64,000 bases of DNA from CAVQNQ01 sp963714205 (GTDB lineage Bacteria > Acidobacteriota > Terriglobia > Bryobacterales > Bryobacteraceae). The notes under the pieces were generated by a model. That model was not told the origin of the DNA. It did not search any database and saw nothing but the letters and a program-made list of their open reading frames with translations. Below are positions 52,635-60,745 of this stretch, one piece after another. The stretch lies in NCBI GenBank assembly GCA_963714205.1, contig CAVQNQ010000002.1:248001-312000 (forward strand). Reading direction: 5' to 3'. Position numbers and translations under genes: made by a program. The stretch's first letter is position 1; the number at the start of each line of letters is the position of its first letter.

Positions 52635-53286
52635 ATACGTCGTCCACGTCCCCGCGGGCCGGATCGTCGGTCGCGCGGTCGGCGTAAAGTTCCTCGTCGG
52701 TAACAGCCTTTCCGGTCCCCGCGCCGCGTACCCGCGGGCGTGGCTTGTCGGTATTGCTGAAGTCTCCCGCCTTCTCTCCCGCGGCGCCGATATCCTGCGC
52801 TCCGGTCTCGCGCAAAATTTCCTTGGCCCGCTTCACCCAGTCGCTGCTGTCACAATGCACCGAGAGCAGAATACCGCCCTCCCGCAGCCGGCCTTCAAAG
52901 CGCTTGGCTTCATACTCGGGAATTCCCATTCCCACCAGCGCGCCGATAATGCCACCTAGCGTACCCACGGCTCCCGCCCCCGCCAGCGCGGCCACGATCG
53001 GGCCGGCCGCGATAAAAGGACCGATCCCCGGAATAGCGAGCACTCCGATGCCCGTCAGCCAGCCCAGCACTCCACCCGCAATTCCGCCGGAGACCGCCCC
53101 CGCGGTAGCGCCCTCGGGAGCCTTGGTATTCTTCTCGTGCGCGAATTCCTTGGTGCCTGAGTTATCGGGGAACAGCACCGAAATATCCGTGCTGCGGAAA
53201 CCCGCGCTACGCAAGTGTTCCACGGCCTCCTCGACCATGGGCCGGGTTGCATAAATTCCGAAAGCCGAGGTGTTCTTTCCTGCCAT
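52633..53286 (-). CDS. general-stress / low-temperature-induced-type protein with glycine-zipper membrane region
   Basis: 217 residues. The N-terminal ~60 residues form an alpha/beta module (FGIYATRPMVEEAVEHLRSAGFRSTDISVLFP) like those of YflT/GSP17M stress proteins. A long Gly/Ala-rich hydrophobic stretch (about 68-125: GAVSGGIAGGVLGWLTGIGVLAIPGIGPFIAAGPIVAALAG) can insert into the membrane. The rest is a second alpha/beta module (LREGGILLSVHC) and an acidic tail. AAGGAGAT five bases ahead of ATG 53286 makes the start secure. The role is unknown, perhaps membrane protection. Confidence 0.75.
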   Translation of the reverse strand: MAGKNTSAFGIYATRPMVEEAVEHLRSAGFRSTDISVLFPDNSGTKEFAHEKNTKAPEGATAGAVSGGIAGGVLGWLTGIGVLAIPGIGPFIAAGPIVAALAGAGAVGTLGGIIGALVGMGIPEYEAKRFEGRLREGGILLSVHCDSSDWVKRAKEILRETGAQDIGAAGEKAGDFSNTDKPRPRVRGAGTGKAVTDEELYADRATDDPARGDVDDV

Positions 53287-53464
53287 ACCATCTCCTTTTT
53301 TCGCGGCGCCCGTGGCGGGCCGCCTGCCTTCCCTGGGAGGAGCAAAGGGAGGGCCACGCCACCGCCGGCGCAGTGTTCTTCCATACCAGAGCCGCCGCCG
53401 AGCGGCACCGCCGCCCCGCGGCGTGGTCTTCGACACATCCGCGTTAAAATGAATGGCGAGCCGT

Positions 53465-54310
53465 ATGAAAACTAAGGCATCCCGCCGCAACTTCCTGCGC
53501 ACCGCCGGCATCGCCGGATTGAGTGCCGCGGCGCCGCCCCTTCCGGCCCGCATCGAAACCACGCCTTGGGGCATCAAGCTGGGAATCGCTTCCTACTCGC
53601 TGCGCAAATTCGACCGCGCCAAAGCCATCGCCATGATCAAGGAGCTGGGAACGCCCTGGATCAGCATCAAGGATTATCACCTCGGGTTCGACAGCACTCC
53701 CCAGCAGCGCGCCGAGTGGCGCCACGAGTTCGAAGCCGCCGGCCTGCGCATTATGAGCGGCGGCAACATCACGATCGACAAGGGCGACGACGCTTCCATC
53801 CGCCGCGCCTTCGAGTACGCCAAGGACGCCGGGATGCCCATGATGGTCTGCGCTCCCACGCACTCCAACCTTCGCGCGATCGAGCGGTTCGTCAAGGACT
53901 ACGATATCCGCATCGCCATTCACAACCACGGGCCGGAGGACCAGAACTTCCCCACCCCGCAATCGGTGCTCGAAGCGCTGCGCGGTTTCGATCCCCGCTG
54001 CGGGCTGTGTTTGGACGCCGGTCATACGGCCCGCACGGGCGCGGACGTGGTGCAGTCGGTCGCGCAGGCCGGCACGCGCCTGCTCGATATGCACGTCAAG
54101 GATCTCCGCAACATGTCCGATAAGGAAAGCCAGTGCGACGTGGGCGACGGCGATATGCCCTTCCCGGCACTTTTCAAGCAGCTCAAGAAGATGAATTACC
54201 AGGGCTGCGTCAACCTGGAATATGAAATCAACGCGGATAACCCCATGCCGGGCATGCAGCGCTCGATGAGCTATATGCGCGGGGTTCTGGGGGGACTGGC
54301 CGCGGCCTGA
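53465..54310 (+). CDS. Tat-exported sugar phosphate isomerase/epimerase-like TIM-barrel protein
   Basis: 281 residues. The N-terminus KTKASRRNFLRTAGIAGLSAAAPP is a twin-arginine signal. The xylose-isomerase-like AP endonuclease-2 barrel follows: WGIKLGIASYSLRKF, IAIHNHGPEDQNFPTP, CGLCLDAGHTARTG, LLDMHVKDLRN and CVNLEYEINAD give His, Asp, His and Glu metal ligands. ATG 53465 has GGCGAG five bases upstream; an earlier in-frame ATG lies at 53453. Tat export suggests the metal is loaded in the cytoplasm. It probably acts on a keto-sugar or inositol-like substrate in the periplasm. Confidence 0.88.
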   Translation: MKTKASRRNFLRTAGIAGLSAAAPPLPARIETTPWGIKLGIASYSLRKFDRAKAIAMIKELGTPWISIKDYHLGFDSTPQQRAEWRHEFEAAGLRIMSGGNITIDKGDDASIRRAFEYAKDAGMPMMVCAPTHSNLRAIERFVKDYDIRIAIHNHGPEDQNFPTPQSVLEALRGFDPRCGLCLDAGHTARTGADVVQSVAQAGTRLLDMHVKDLRNMSDKESQCDVGDGDMPFPALFKQLKKMNYQGCVNLEYEINADNPMPGMQRSMSYMRGVLGGLAAA

Positions 54311-54324
54311 TCGCAACCGACTTT

Positions 54325-54717
54325 ATGAATGAAATCCCGATTGGCGCCAAGGGCGAGGAGAAACTGCTGGTTACAAGCGAAGTGGCTATCGACTTTCTGG
54401 GACTGGAGGGCCCGCGCGTATTGAGCACGCCGCACATGATCGGCTACATGGAGCGCACCTGCCGGCTCGCCGTGCTACCGCTGCTGGCCCCCGGCTACGA
54501 TACCGTGGGCACGCACGTGAATGTTTCGCACCTTGCCGCGGCGCCCGTGGGCGCGGTCGTGACATTCACGGCCGCAGTAACCGGCGTGAGTGAACGCCGC
54601 ATTTTGTTTCGAGTGGAGGCGCGCGACGAGACCGAATTGATCGGCGAGGGCACTCACGAGCGAACCATCATTCATGTGGCTCGCTTTGCCACGCGGCTGG
54701 CTTCGAAGAAGCCGTAA
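54325..54717 (+). CDS. FlK-like hot-dog fold thioesterase
   Basis: 130 residues, one hot-dog domain. VLSTPHMIGYMERTC provides the central-helix Thr and Glu, and VGTHVNVSHLAAAPVG the His strand, as in fluoroacetyl-CoA thioesterase relatives. FTAAVTGVSERRILFRVEARDETELIGEGTHERTII closes the sheet. It probably cleaves a small acyl-CoA as a housekeeping function. It begins 14 bases after the TIM-barrel gene and is likely co-transcribed. Confidence 0.85.
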   Translation: MNEIPIGAKGEEKLLVTSEVAIDFLGLEGPRVLSTPHMIGYMERTCRLAVLPLLAPGYDTVGTHVNVSHLAAAPVGAVVTFTAAVTGVSERRILFRVEARDETELIGEGTHERTIIHVARFATRLASKKP

Positions 54718-54726
54718 ATTAAAAGA

Positions 54727-55053
54727 CTACAATCCCAATATGCCCGAGACGGGTTTGAGTCCGTCAAACATTCCTTTACCGCCGTTTTGCGAGGCCGCCG
54801 GGGCACTGGTTCCGCCGCTGGTCTCACGTCGGTAGAAGTCGAGTAACTCGCCTTCGTCGTAGTCGATTGCGCGCGCGTACTGGCGGATATAGCTGGTGGT
54901 ATAAATTCCGCCGGGTAGCTTGCGGAACTCGCCCCGCTCGATGGCTTCGAGGGAGCGGATGCTGATCTTCGTGGCGTCGGCAATTTGCCGCAGAGAGATG
55001 CCACGATTATGGCGGATCGCAGCTAGACTCAACACACTCTTCTCTTCGATCAT
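54727..55053 (-). CDS. small RodZ-like helix-turn-helix protein
   Basis: 108 residues. The Cro/C1-type HTH LAAIRHNRGISLRQIADATKISIRSLEAIERGEFRKLPGGIYTTSYIRQYARAIDYD is the same HTH_25 domain that opens RodZ, but the membrane helix and periplasmic part of RodZ are absent; a short Gly/Ser-rich tail follows. GGAAGG six bases before ATG 55053 sets the start. It may be a DNA-binding regulator or a truncated cytoskeletal adaptor. Its AT-rich upstream gap (55054-55165) is shared with the divergent phosphatase-like gene. Confidence 0.75.
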   Translation of the reverse strand: MIEEKSVLSLAAIRHNRGISLRQIADATKISIRSLEAIERGEFRKLPGGIYTTSYIRQYARAIDYDEGELLDFYRRETSGGTSAPAASQNGGKGMFDGLKPVSGILGL

Positions 55054-55165
55054 GCGCCTGCCTTCCGATCCTGGATCATCCAAGAGGAGGGCAGCAGATC
55101 CATGACCGGCCGTATTAAAAAATACACTATAACACTAATAACGCCTTCTGATAAACTCTTTTTTT

Positions 55166-56641
55166 ATGAGGCTTTGCCGACGGCAGTTCAACGCCTTGGT
55201 ATGGGGCGGAGTGGCCAGTCGGCTGCTGGCCTTTCCCCCCCGCCCTAAACTGCTGGTACTGGTAATCATCGAGCAATTTCGGCCCGACTATATCGATTTG
55301 GCCTGGCCCTTGCTCGGCTCCGGCGGCCTCCGCCAGATTCTTTCCCGGGGCGCCTATTTCCCCGATTGCCGCCACCTCGCCAGCACGTTCCCGGCATCCG
55401 CGCTGGCTACCTTGGCCACCGGAGCCTGGCCCGCGCAGCACGGCATAGTCGCCGAAAGTTGGTACGACCGGGGGGCGCATGCGGTGGTTCAGGCCTCAGC
55501 CGAAAGCCTGCTGGCGACTACTTTGGCGGCCCAAGTGGCCGCCGAGCCTCGAACACGGGTTTCTGTGGTTTCCATGAACGCTTCCCACGCCCGGCTGATG
55601 GCGGGCACGCCGGACGCTCAAGTCTTCTGGATGGACTCCGAGGGCCAATTCGCGACCGGGGGCGAGCCGCGCGACTGGATATCCGATTTCAACAGCCCGA
55701 CTTCCCCGGATGAAGCTCGCGATGCCCGCTGGATGGCCTTGGGCGCGAAAGCGGATGCGCCTCCGCTGCGTACCCTGGTATACGATCCGGCGCGCCCCCG
55801 GGAATTCATGGACCTATATAAATCCTCTCCCTTCGGCCAGACCGCCCTGTTCGATTTCACCGGGGAGCTGATCGCGCGCGAGCGCCTGGGCCAGGGCGAG
55901 ACATTCGATTTCCTGTGCCTCGTGGATGGCTCCACAGCCCTGCTGGGCTACGAAACGGGCGCGCGCTCGCCCCTCATGCAGCAGATGGTGTTGCAGCTCG
56001 ACCGGCGCCTGGAAACGCTCCTCACCCTGCTCAAAACCGCGCCCGGCGAGAACGCCTACGACCTGGTGTTGGCAGGCGCGCACGGTGCGCCCCCGGAGCC
56101 GCCCGAGGAATCGCGGCCCCGCATGGCCGTGAATGGCGAGACGCTGGCACGGGCGATCGAGTGGCCGCTGTCGGCCGCCGGCCCCGGAATCCACGTCGAA
56201 AAGTATCTGTACCCGTTTCTTTATCTGAATCCCGGCTCCGCGCCCGATCCCGAGCCGGTGCGCCTGCTGGCGGGGCGTTTCGCCCTCGAACAGCCGGCCG
56301 TGGCTGGGTATTTCACGGCCCGCGGCGCCTGCTCGACCCAGGACGGCTGGGAGCGCCGCTTCCGCGACAGCTTCTTTCCGGGCCGTTCCGGCGACGTGAT
56401 GCTCTCCTATCGCCCCGAGTACGTCGAAGAGTATGGCCAGAACCGTGGCATCTCCTACGGCTCGCTCTACAATTACGACGTGCGCGTGCCGCTGTGCTTT
56501 TATGGCCCGCAGTTCCGGCCGGGAACCTTCGAAACGCCCGTGGAATCGGTGGACGTCGCTCCCACGCTGGCGCGCGCCATGGGAATCGCCGAGCCTTCCT
56601 CCTCTATGGGCCGCGTGCTGGGGGAGGCCTTCGCCTTCTGA
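55166..56641 (+). CDS. alkaline-phosphatase-superfamily protein lacking catalytic residues (PafA-like pseudoenzyme)
   Basis: 491 residues. The fold is clear: VLVIIEQFRPDYI, TLATGAWPAQHGIVAESWYD, FDFLCLVDGSTALLGYETGARS and GISYGSLYNYDVRVPLCFYGP align without gaps to PafA-type alkaline phosphatases as I recall them. The metal and catalytic positions are changed: first Asp to Glu36, nucleophile Thr to Pro76, Asp/His pair to Ala258 and Tyr262, DHG Asp to Ala305 (its His306 remains), and THG His to Tyr431. The N-terminus has an Arg-containing hydrophobic export signal (RRQFNALVWGGVASRLLAF). Hydrolase activity is not expected; a binding or structural role is inferred. The leader is AT-rich without a ribosome site. 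Confidence 0.85.
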   Translation: MRLCRRQFNALVWGGVASRLLAFPPRPKLLVLVIIEQFRPDYIDLAWPLLGSGGLRQILSRGAYFPDCRHLASTFPASALATLATGAWPAQHGIVAESWYDRGAHAVVQASAESLLATTLAAQVAAEPRTRVSVVSMNASHARLMAGTPDAQVFWMDSEGQFATGGEPRDWISDFNSPTSPDEARDARWMALGAKADAPPLRTLVYDPARPREFMDLYKSSPFGQTALFDFTGELIARERLGQGETFDFLCLVDGSTALLGYETGARSPLMQQMVLQLDRRLETLLTLLKTAPGENAYDLVLAGAHGAPPEPPEESRPRMAVNGETLARAIEWPLSAAGPGIHVEKYLYPFLYLNPGSAPDPEPVRLLAGRFALEQPAVAGYFTARGACSTQDGWERRFRDSFFPGRSGDVMLSYRPEYVEEYGQNRGISYGSLYNYDVRVPLCFYGPQFRPGTFETPVESVDVAPTLARAMGIAEPSSSMGRVLGEAFAF

Positions 56642-56654
56642 TGCCGGCCATAGC

Positions 56655-57590
56655 ATGAGCGCCCGCGATCCTTCACTCGCCACCACCTTGTGCGGCATCG
56701 CCCTGCGCAACCCTGTACTGGCCGCTTCAGGCACTTTCGGCTACGGGCTCGAGTTTGAGAAGGTAGTCGATCTCAACTCCCTGGGCGGTCTGGTGGTGAA
56801 GGGGCTTTCCCGCGAGCCGATCGAGGGCAATCCACCGCCGCGGCTCTACGAAACCCGAGCCGGCATGGTCAATTCGGTGGGCCTGCAGAACGTGGGCGTC
56901 CACGCCTTCGTGCGCGACAAACTGCCCGGCCTGGCCCGGCTTTCGACGGCCGTCTTCGCCAACGTTTTCGGCTGCCGGCCGGAGGAGTACGCCGAGGTGG
57001 TGCGCGTGCTCGAAGATCACGCGGGACTGGCTGGGTACGAGCTCAACGTCTCCTGCCCCAACACGCGCCACGGCGGCATTTACTTTTCGAACGACCCCGC
57101 GCTTCTGGCGGAAGTCGTGGCCGCGGTCCGGCCGGTGGCCCGCCGGCCGCTGATCGTGAAGCTGTCGCCCAACGTGGCCGCGATCGAGCCTCTGGCGCGG
57201 GCCGCCGAAGAGAGCGGCGCGGACGCCATATCGCTGGTCAACACCTTTATCGCGCTGGCCATCGACGCCCGTACGCGCCGGCCGCGCCTGGGCGCGGGAT
57301 TCGGGGGACTCTCCGGGCCGGCCATCAAGCCCATCGCGCTGCGGCTGGTCTATCAAGCCGCGCGCGCGGTGAAAATCCCGGTGATCGGGCTGGGCGGCAT
57401 CGCCGGCGGTCTGGACGCCGCCGAGTTCCTGATCGCCGGCGCGACCGCCATCCAAGTGGGCACGGCCAATTTCTGGGACCCGCGGTCGCCGGTGCGCGTG
57501 GCCGCCGAGCTGGCCCGTTTTCTCAAGCGGGAAAAGATCGCCAGGGTTTCCGAACTGGTGGGCACGCTGAAAATGCCGGATGCGCCATGA
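56655..57590 (+). CDS. pyrD: dihydroorotate dehydrogenase, class 1B catalytic subunit
   Basis: 311 residues. Oxidises dihydroorotate to orotate in pyrimidine synthesis. NPVLAASGTFGYG binds FMN, ELNVSCPNTRHGG holds the catalytic Cys that marks class 1 enzymes, LIVKLSPNV provides the Lys, and VIGLGGIAGGLDAAEFLIAGATAIQVGTANF closes the phosphate site. Class 1B enzymes work with the FAD/2Fe-2S subunit PyrK to pass electrons to NAD; no pyrK is adjacent. The start at ATG 56655 lies 13 bases after the phosphatase-like gene. The stop overlaps the next start (ATGA). Confidence 0.94.
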   Translation: MSARDPSLATTLCGIALRNPVLAASGTFGYGLEFEKVVDLNSLGGLVVKGLSREPIEGNPPPRLYETRAGMVNSVGLQNVGVHAFVRDKLPGLARLSTAVFANVFGCRPEEYAEVVRVLEDHAGLAGYELNVSCPNTRHGGIYFSNDPALLAEVVAAVRPVARRPLIVKLSPNVAAIEPLARAAEESGADAISLVNTFIALAIDARTRRPRLGAGFGGLSGPAIKPIALRLVYQAARAVKIPVIGLGGIAGGLDAAEFLIAGATAIQVGTANFWDPRSPVRVAAELARFLKREKIARVSELVGTLKMPDAP

Positions 57591-58471
57591 AGATCCCGCA
57601 TCCGATTCCCTACCAGGGCAGCAAGCGGCTCCTGGCCCCCGCCATCCTCGCCTATTTCCCGGACGATACCCGCAGGCTGCTGGAACCCTTTGCGGGAGCC
57701 GCGGCGGTCTCGCTGGCCGCGGCCGCCGCCGGTAAGGCCCACAGTTTCGCTCTGAACGACGCCAACGCGCCGCTGATGGATCTCTGGCGCCGGATCGTCG
57801 ATTCGCCGGAATCGATTGTAGCGGCCTACCGGGAGCTTTGGGAGAGCCAGCGGGGCAGGGAGCGGGAATACTATGATTTCGTGCGCGACAGTTTCAACCG
57901 GACCCAGCGCGCGGATTACCTGCTGTACCTGTTGTTGCGCTGCGTGAAGTCCGCGATCCGCTACAACTCCGATGCGCGATTCAATCAAAGCCCGGACAAC
58001 CGGCGCCGCGGAATGCGCCCCGAGACGCTGGGCCGGCACATCGCGGAGACATCCCGGCTCTTGCGCGGCCGAACGGAGATCGCAACCGGCGACTACCGCG
58101 AAGCATTGGCCGCCGCCACTCCCCGAGACCTGGTTTACATGGACCCTCCCTACCAGGGTGTCTGTGGCACGCGGAATCCGCGCTACTTTGGCAGCTTCAG
58201 TACCGAATCGTTCCACGCGGCGCTGGCGAAATTAAACGAGCGGAGGATCTCCTACATCCTCAGCTACGATGGGCGGAACGGCGAGCGCGTATACGGAGAA
58301 CCGATGCCGGAGCCGCTGGGGCTCACACGCGTGGAGATCGAAGCCGGCCGCTCGTCGCAAGCCACCCTGCTGGGGAGATCGAGCGTCACGGTCGAATCGA
58401 TCTACCTGTCGCCGGCTCTGGCCCGGCGGCTGGACGCGGCTATCTCTGCCGCTCCTCCAGCATGGCCCTGA
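57587..58471 (+). CDS. D12-class DNA adenine N6-methyltransferase (solitary)
   Basis: 294 residues. Motif X/I: PYQGSKRLLAPAILAYF and LLEPFAGAAAVSLAAA. The catalytic motif IV is VYMDPPYQGV (DPPY). RYFGSFSTESFHAALAKLNERRISYILSYDG completes the alpha-group order typical of Dam and M.DpnIIA. The target is not deducible. There is no restriction endonuclease or repair gene around it; it is coupled to pyrD by an ATGA overlap, which is unusual. It could be an orphan regulator of gene expression or a remnant of a restriction system. The 3' end overlaps ccmD by 32 bases on the other strand. Confidence 0.9.
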   Translation: MKIPHPIPYQGSKRLLAPAILAYFPDDTRRLLEPFAGAAAVSLAAAAAGKAHSFALNDANAPLMDLWRRIVDSPESIVAAYRELWESQRGREREYYDFVRDSFNRTQRADYLLYLLLRCVKSAIRYNSDARFNQSPDNRRRGMRPETLGRHIAETSRLLRGRTEIATGDYREALAAATPRDLVYMDPPYQGVCGTRNPRYFGSFSTESFHAALAKLNERRISYILSYDGRNGERVYGEPMPEPLGLTRVEIEAGRSSQATLLGRSSVTVESIYLSPALARRLDAAISAAPPAWP

Positions 58472-58661
58472 GGCTCGCGATTTCGCGGCGCAGCTTGCGC
58501 TGGCGGCTCACCAGCATCAGGACGTAGATCACCAGGATGAGCCATGCGGCCGTGAGGCCGTAGCTCAGGAATTCATAGTTGCGCTGCAAGCGCGCCATCT
58601 CGGTTTGAAAGTCCTGGGGCGAGACCTGGGCGAGCAGCAAGGGGATTGAGAATGCGAGCAT
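58440..58661 (-). CDS. ccmD: CcmD-like cytochrome c maturation membrane protein
   Basis: 73 residues with a single membrane helix (FLSYGLTAAWLILVIYVLMLV) and a basic cytoplasmic tail (RQRKLRREIASLRAMLEERQR), the CcmD pattern. It is the last gene of the ccm operon, nine bases after ccmC. CcmD helps release haem-loaded CcmE from CcmC. Assignment rests on size, topology and place more than on residues. Confidence 0.75.
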   Translation of the reverse strand: MLAFSIPLLLAQVSPQDFQTEMARLQRNYEFLSYGLTAAWLILVIYVLMLVSRQRKLRREIASLRAMLEERQR

Positions 58662-58670
58662 GAGTGTCTC

Positions 58671-59357
58671 CTAGAAGGCGTGCGCCATGCGGCGCAGAGA
58701 ATCGATCTCCCGCTGGGCATCTTCCTCGCGCAGGCGCAACAGTATCAGCACCGCGGCCAGCATCATCATGGCGAACATATTCCACATCAGGATCATGGAC
58801 CAATCGTGCGGGAACGATCCCTGGCTGGTGAAGAAGACCGGGCCGGGGTGCTGCGTGCGAAAGAGGCGGATGGAGAGATACACGATGGGAACGTCGATGA
58901 AAGCGAAGATCGAGAAGATGGCCGCGAACGTGGCGCGCTGGGTGGGTTCCTCGATGGCCTGGCGCAGGATCAGGTATCCGGCATAGAGCAGCCAGCAGAC
59001 CAGCGCCGAGGTGAGCCGCACGTCCCAGGCCCACCACACGCCCCAGATGACGCGCGCCCAGATGGAGCCGGTCACCAGGTTGGCGGCCAGAAAGGCCAGA
59101 CCGACTTCGGTCGAGGCGACCGCCAGGGCATCGTACTTAAAGTTCCTGGTGACCAGAAACAGCACGCTCGCGGCCAGCGACACCACCGACGCCGTCATAG
59201 CGGTGGCCGCCACCGGGACGTGGAAAAAGATGATTTTGAAAATGGCGCCCTGCTGCATCTCGCCGGGCAGGCGCGCAATCAGGTAAATGTTTCGCGCCAG
59301 CAGCACCATGGCCGCCGCACCCAGAATGTAAATGACTTTGTCACGCAATTCGCACAT
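58671..59357 (-). CDS. ccmC: haem exporter protein CcmC
   Basis: 228 residues, six membrane helices. The haem-handling motif is GVWWAWDVRLTSAL (WWxWD) between helices 3 and 4, with conserved His in FFHVPVAATAM and in a later loop (RTQHPGPV). CcmC attaches haem to the chaperone CcmE. The start ATG 59357 lies nine bases after the ccmB stop. All key residues are intact. Confidence 0.95.
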   Translation of the reverse strand: MCELRDKVIYILGAAAMVLLARNIYLIARLPGEMQQGAIFKIIFFHVPVAATAMTASVVSLAASVLFLVTRNFKYDALAVASTEVGLAFLAANLVTGSIWARVIWGVWWAWDVRLTSALVCWLLYAGYLILRQAIEEPTQRATFAAIFSIFAFIDVPIVYLSIRLFRTQHPGPVFFTSQGSFPHDWSMILMWNMFAMMMLAAVLILLRLREEDAQREIDSLRRMAHAF

Positions 59358-59366
59358 TCCCCCTTT

Positions 59367-60047
59367 TTACCCTACCAGCACCGTCTCCACCAATAGCAGC
59401 GAGACGGCCGTGTAAATCACGTCGAAGCCCACCAGCATCTTCAGCCACGCCACGTTCTCCGCGCCGATCGGCTTGCCCACCACCAGGTCCGAGGTCAGCT
59501 GCATGGCGCCCATCAGGGCCGGAATCATAATCGGGTAGATCAGCATGGGGAGCATCACTTCGCGCAGCCGGATGTTCACGGTGAGGGCGCTGAATACCGT
59601 GCCGATCACCGTCAGTCCCCACGTGCCGAGCGCCACCACCAGCATGAGCTGCCAGAACCGGGACGTCCATGGCACATTATAGAAAACGCCGAAGACCGGC
59701 AACGAGACCAGCTCCACAGCCAGCACCAAAACGTAGTTGGCCAGCACCTTGCCCAGGAACAGGGCCGCCCCCGGAATGGGCGCAGCGATCAGGGCATCCA
59801 GGCAATCGTTGGGCAGCTCGCGCACGAAGCTGCGATTCAGCACCAGCACGCCGGCGAAGGCGAAGACGATCCATAGCAGGCCGCCCGCGATGTCGCGGGT
59901 GGTTTCGGCCGAAGGATCGAAGGCGAAGCTGAACAGCAGCAGGATCACCAGGGCGAAGGCCAGGGCCGCGTTAACGGCCTCCTTGGTGCGCAGCTCGGCC
60001 CGCAGGTCTTTGCTGGTAATGACGAGGACCTGGCGCAGAAAGCTCAT
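59367..60047 (-). CDS. ccmB: haem exporter protein CcmB
   Basis: 226 residues, six membrane helices. VLVITSKDLRAELRTKEAVNAALAFALVILLLFSFAF at the N-terminus is the CcmB signature, followed by WIVFAFAGVLVLNRSFVRELPNDCLDALIAAP. It is the membrane partner of CcmA, and its start overlaps the ccmA stop by four bases. With CcmA it drives release of holo-CcmE using ATP. Confidence 0.95.
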   Translation of the reverse strand: MSFLRQVLVITSKDLRAELRTKEAVNAALAFALVILLLFSFAFDPSAETTRDIAGGLLWIVFAFAGVLVLNRSFVRELPNDCLDALIAAPIPGAALFLGKVLANYVLVLAVELVSLPVFGVFYNVPWTSRFWQLMLVVALGTWGLTVIGTVFSALTVNIRLREVMLPMLIYPIMIPALMGAMQLTSDLVVGKPIGAENVAWLKMLVGFDVIYTAVSLLLVETVLVG

Positions 60048-60745
60048 CCGCCCTCGCCGTAACGCGCATAGACCAGTCCGGGATCGGCCGCCATCTCCGG
60101 CGTGCAGGGGCCGTGAAAGGCCACCTGGCCGCGGTTGAGCAGTGCGACGTGCGAGGCGAGCTCGAGAGCTTCCCTCAATTGATGGGTGGACATCACAATG
60201 GTCTTGCCCGCGGCCAGCGCTTCCGCCAGCAAGCGCTGCAAGACCGCGATGGCGCGGTCGTCGAGAGCTGTGAACGGCTCATCGAGCAGCAGCACGCCGG
60301 GATTGTGCAGGAAGGCGCGGGCCACCGCCAGGCGCTGGCGCATACCCCGGGAAAACTCGCGCACCAGGCCATCGCGAACGCGCTCGAGGCCGGTGCGCTC
60401 CAGCCATTCGAGCGCCGATCGCCGGGGATCGGCCAGGCCGTAGAGGCGTCCGAACAAGGTGAGGTTTTCGAGCGCCGAAAGCTCATCGTACACGGCAATC
60501 CCGTGGCCAATGAAGCCCATCTGGCGGCGCGTGGCGGTCTCGCGCGGCGAGCTGCCGAAGATGCGGACCTGGCCGCGCCCCGGCCGCGAGAAGCCGGCCA
60601 TGATGCGCAGCAGGGTGGTCTTCCCCGCGCCATTGCGCCCGATCAGCGCCAGGCACGATCCCGCGCCGGCTTCGAGGCGCACGTCCCGCAGGGCCGGGAA
60701 GTCCCCATAGAACTTCCACACACCCTCCACGGCGACGGCGCTCAT
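60044..60745 (-). CDS. ccmA: cytochrome c biogenesis ATPase CcmA
   Basis: 233 residues. ABC ATPase with Walker A GRNGAGKTTLLRIMAG, signature EFSRGMRQRLAVARAF, Walker B PGVLLLDEPFTALD and H-loop STHQLREALEL. LIGRNGAGKTTL and the short length fit CcmA rather than a general exporter. It is coupled both to the upstream gene (60742) and to ccmB (ATGA overlaps). Confidence 0.93.
   Translation of the reverse strand: MSAVAVEGVWKFYGDFPALRDVRLEAGAGSCLALIGRNGAGKTTLLRIMAGFSRPGRGQVRIFGSSPRETATRRQMGFIGHGIAVYDELSALENLTLFGRLYGLADPRRSALEWLERTGLERVRDGLVREFSRGMRQRLAVARAFLHNPGVLLLDEPFTALDDRAIAVLQRLLAEALAAGKTIVMSTHQLREALELASHVALLNRGQVAFHGPCTPEMAADPGLVYARYGEGG

Noticed and set aside
57587..58471. Restriction-modification system
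   Set aside because: Neighbours are pyrD and ccmD; no endonuclease or specificity gene is present, so only a solitary methylase is called.
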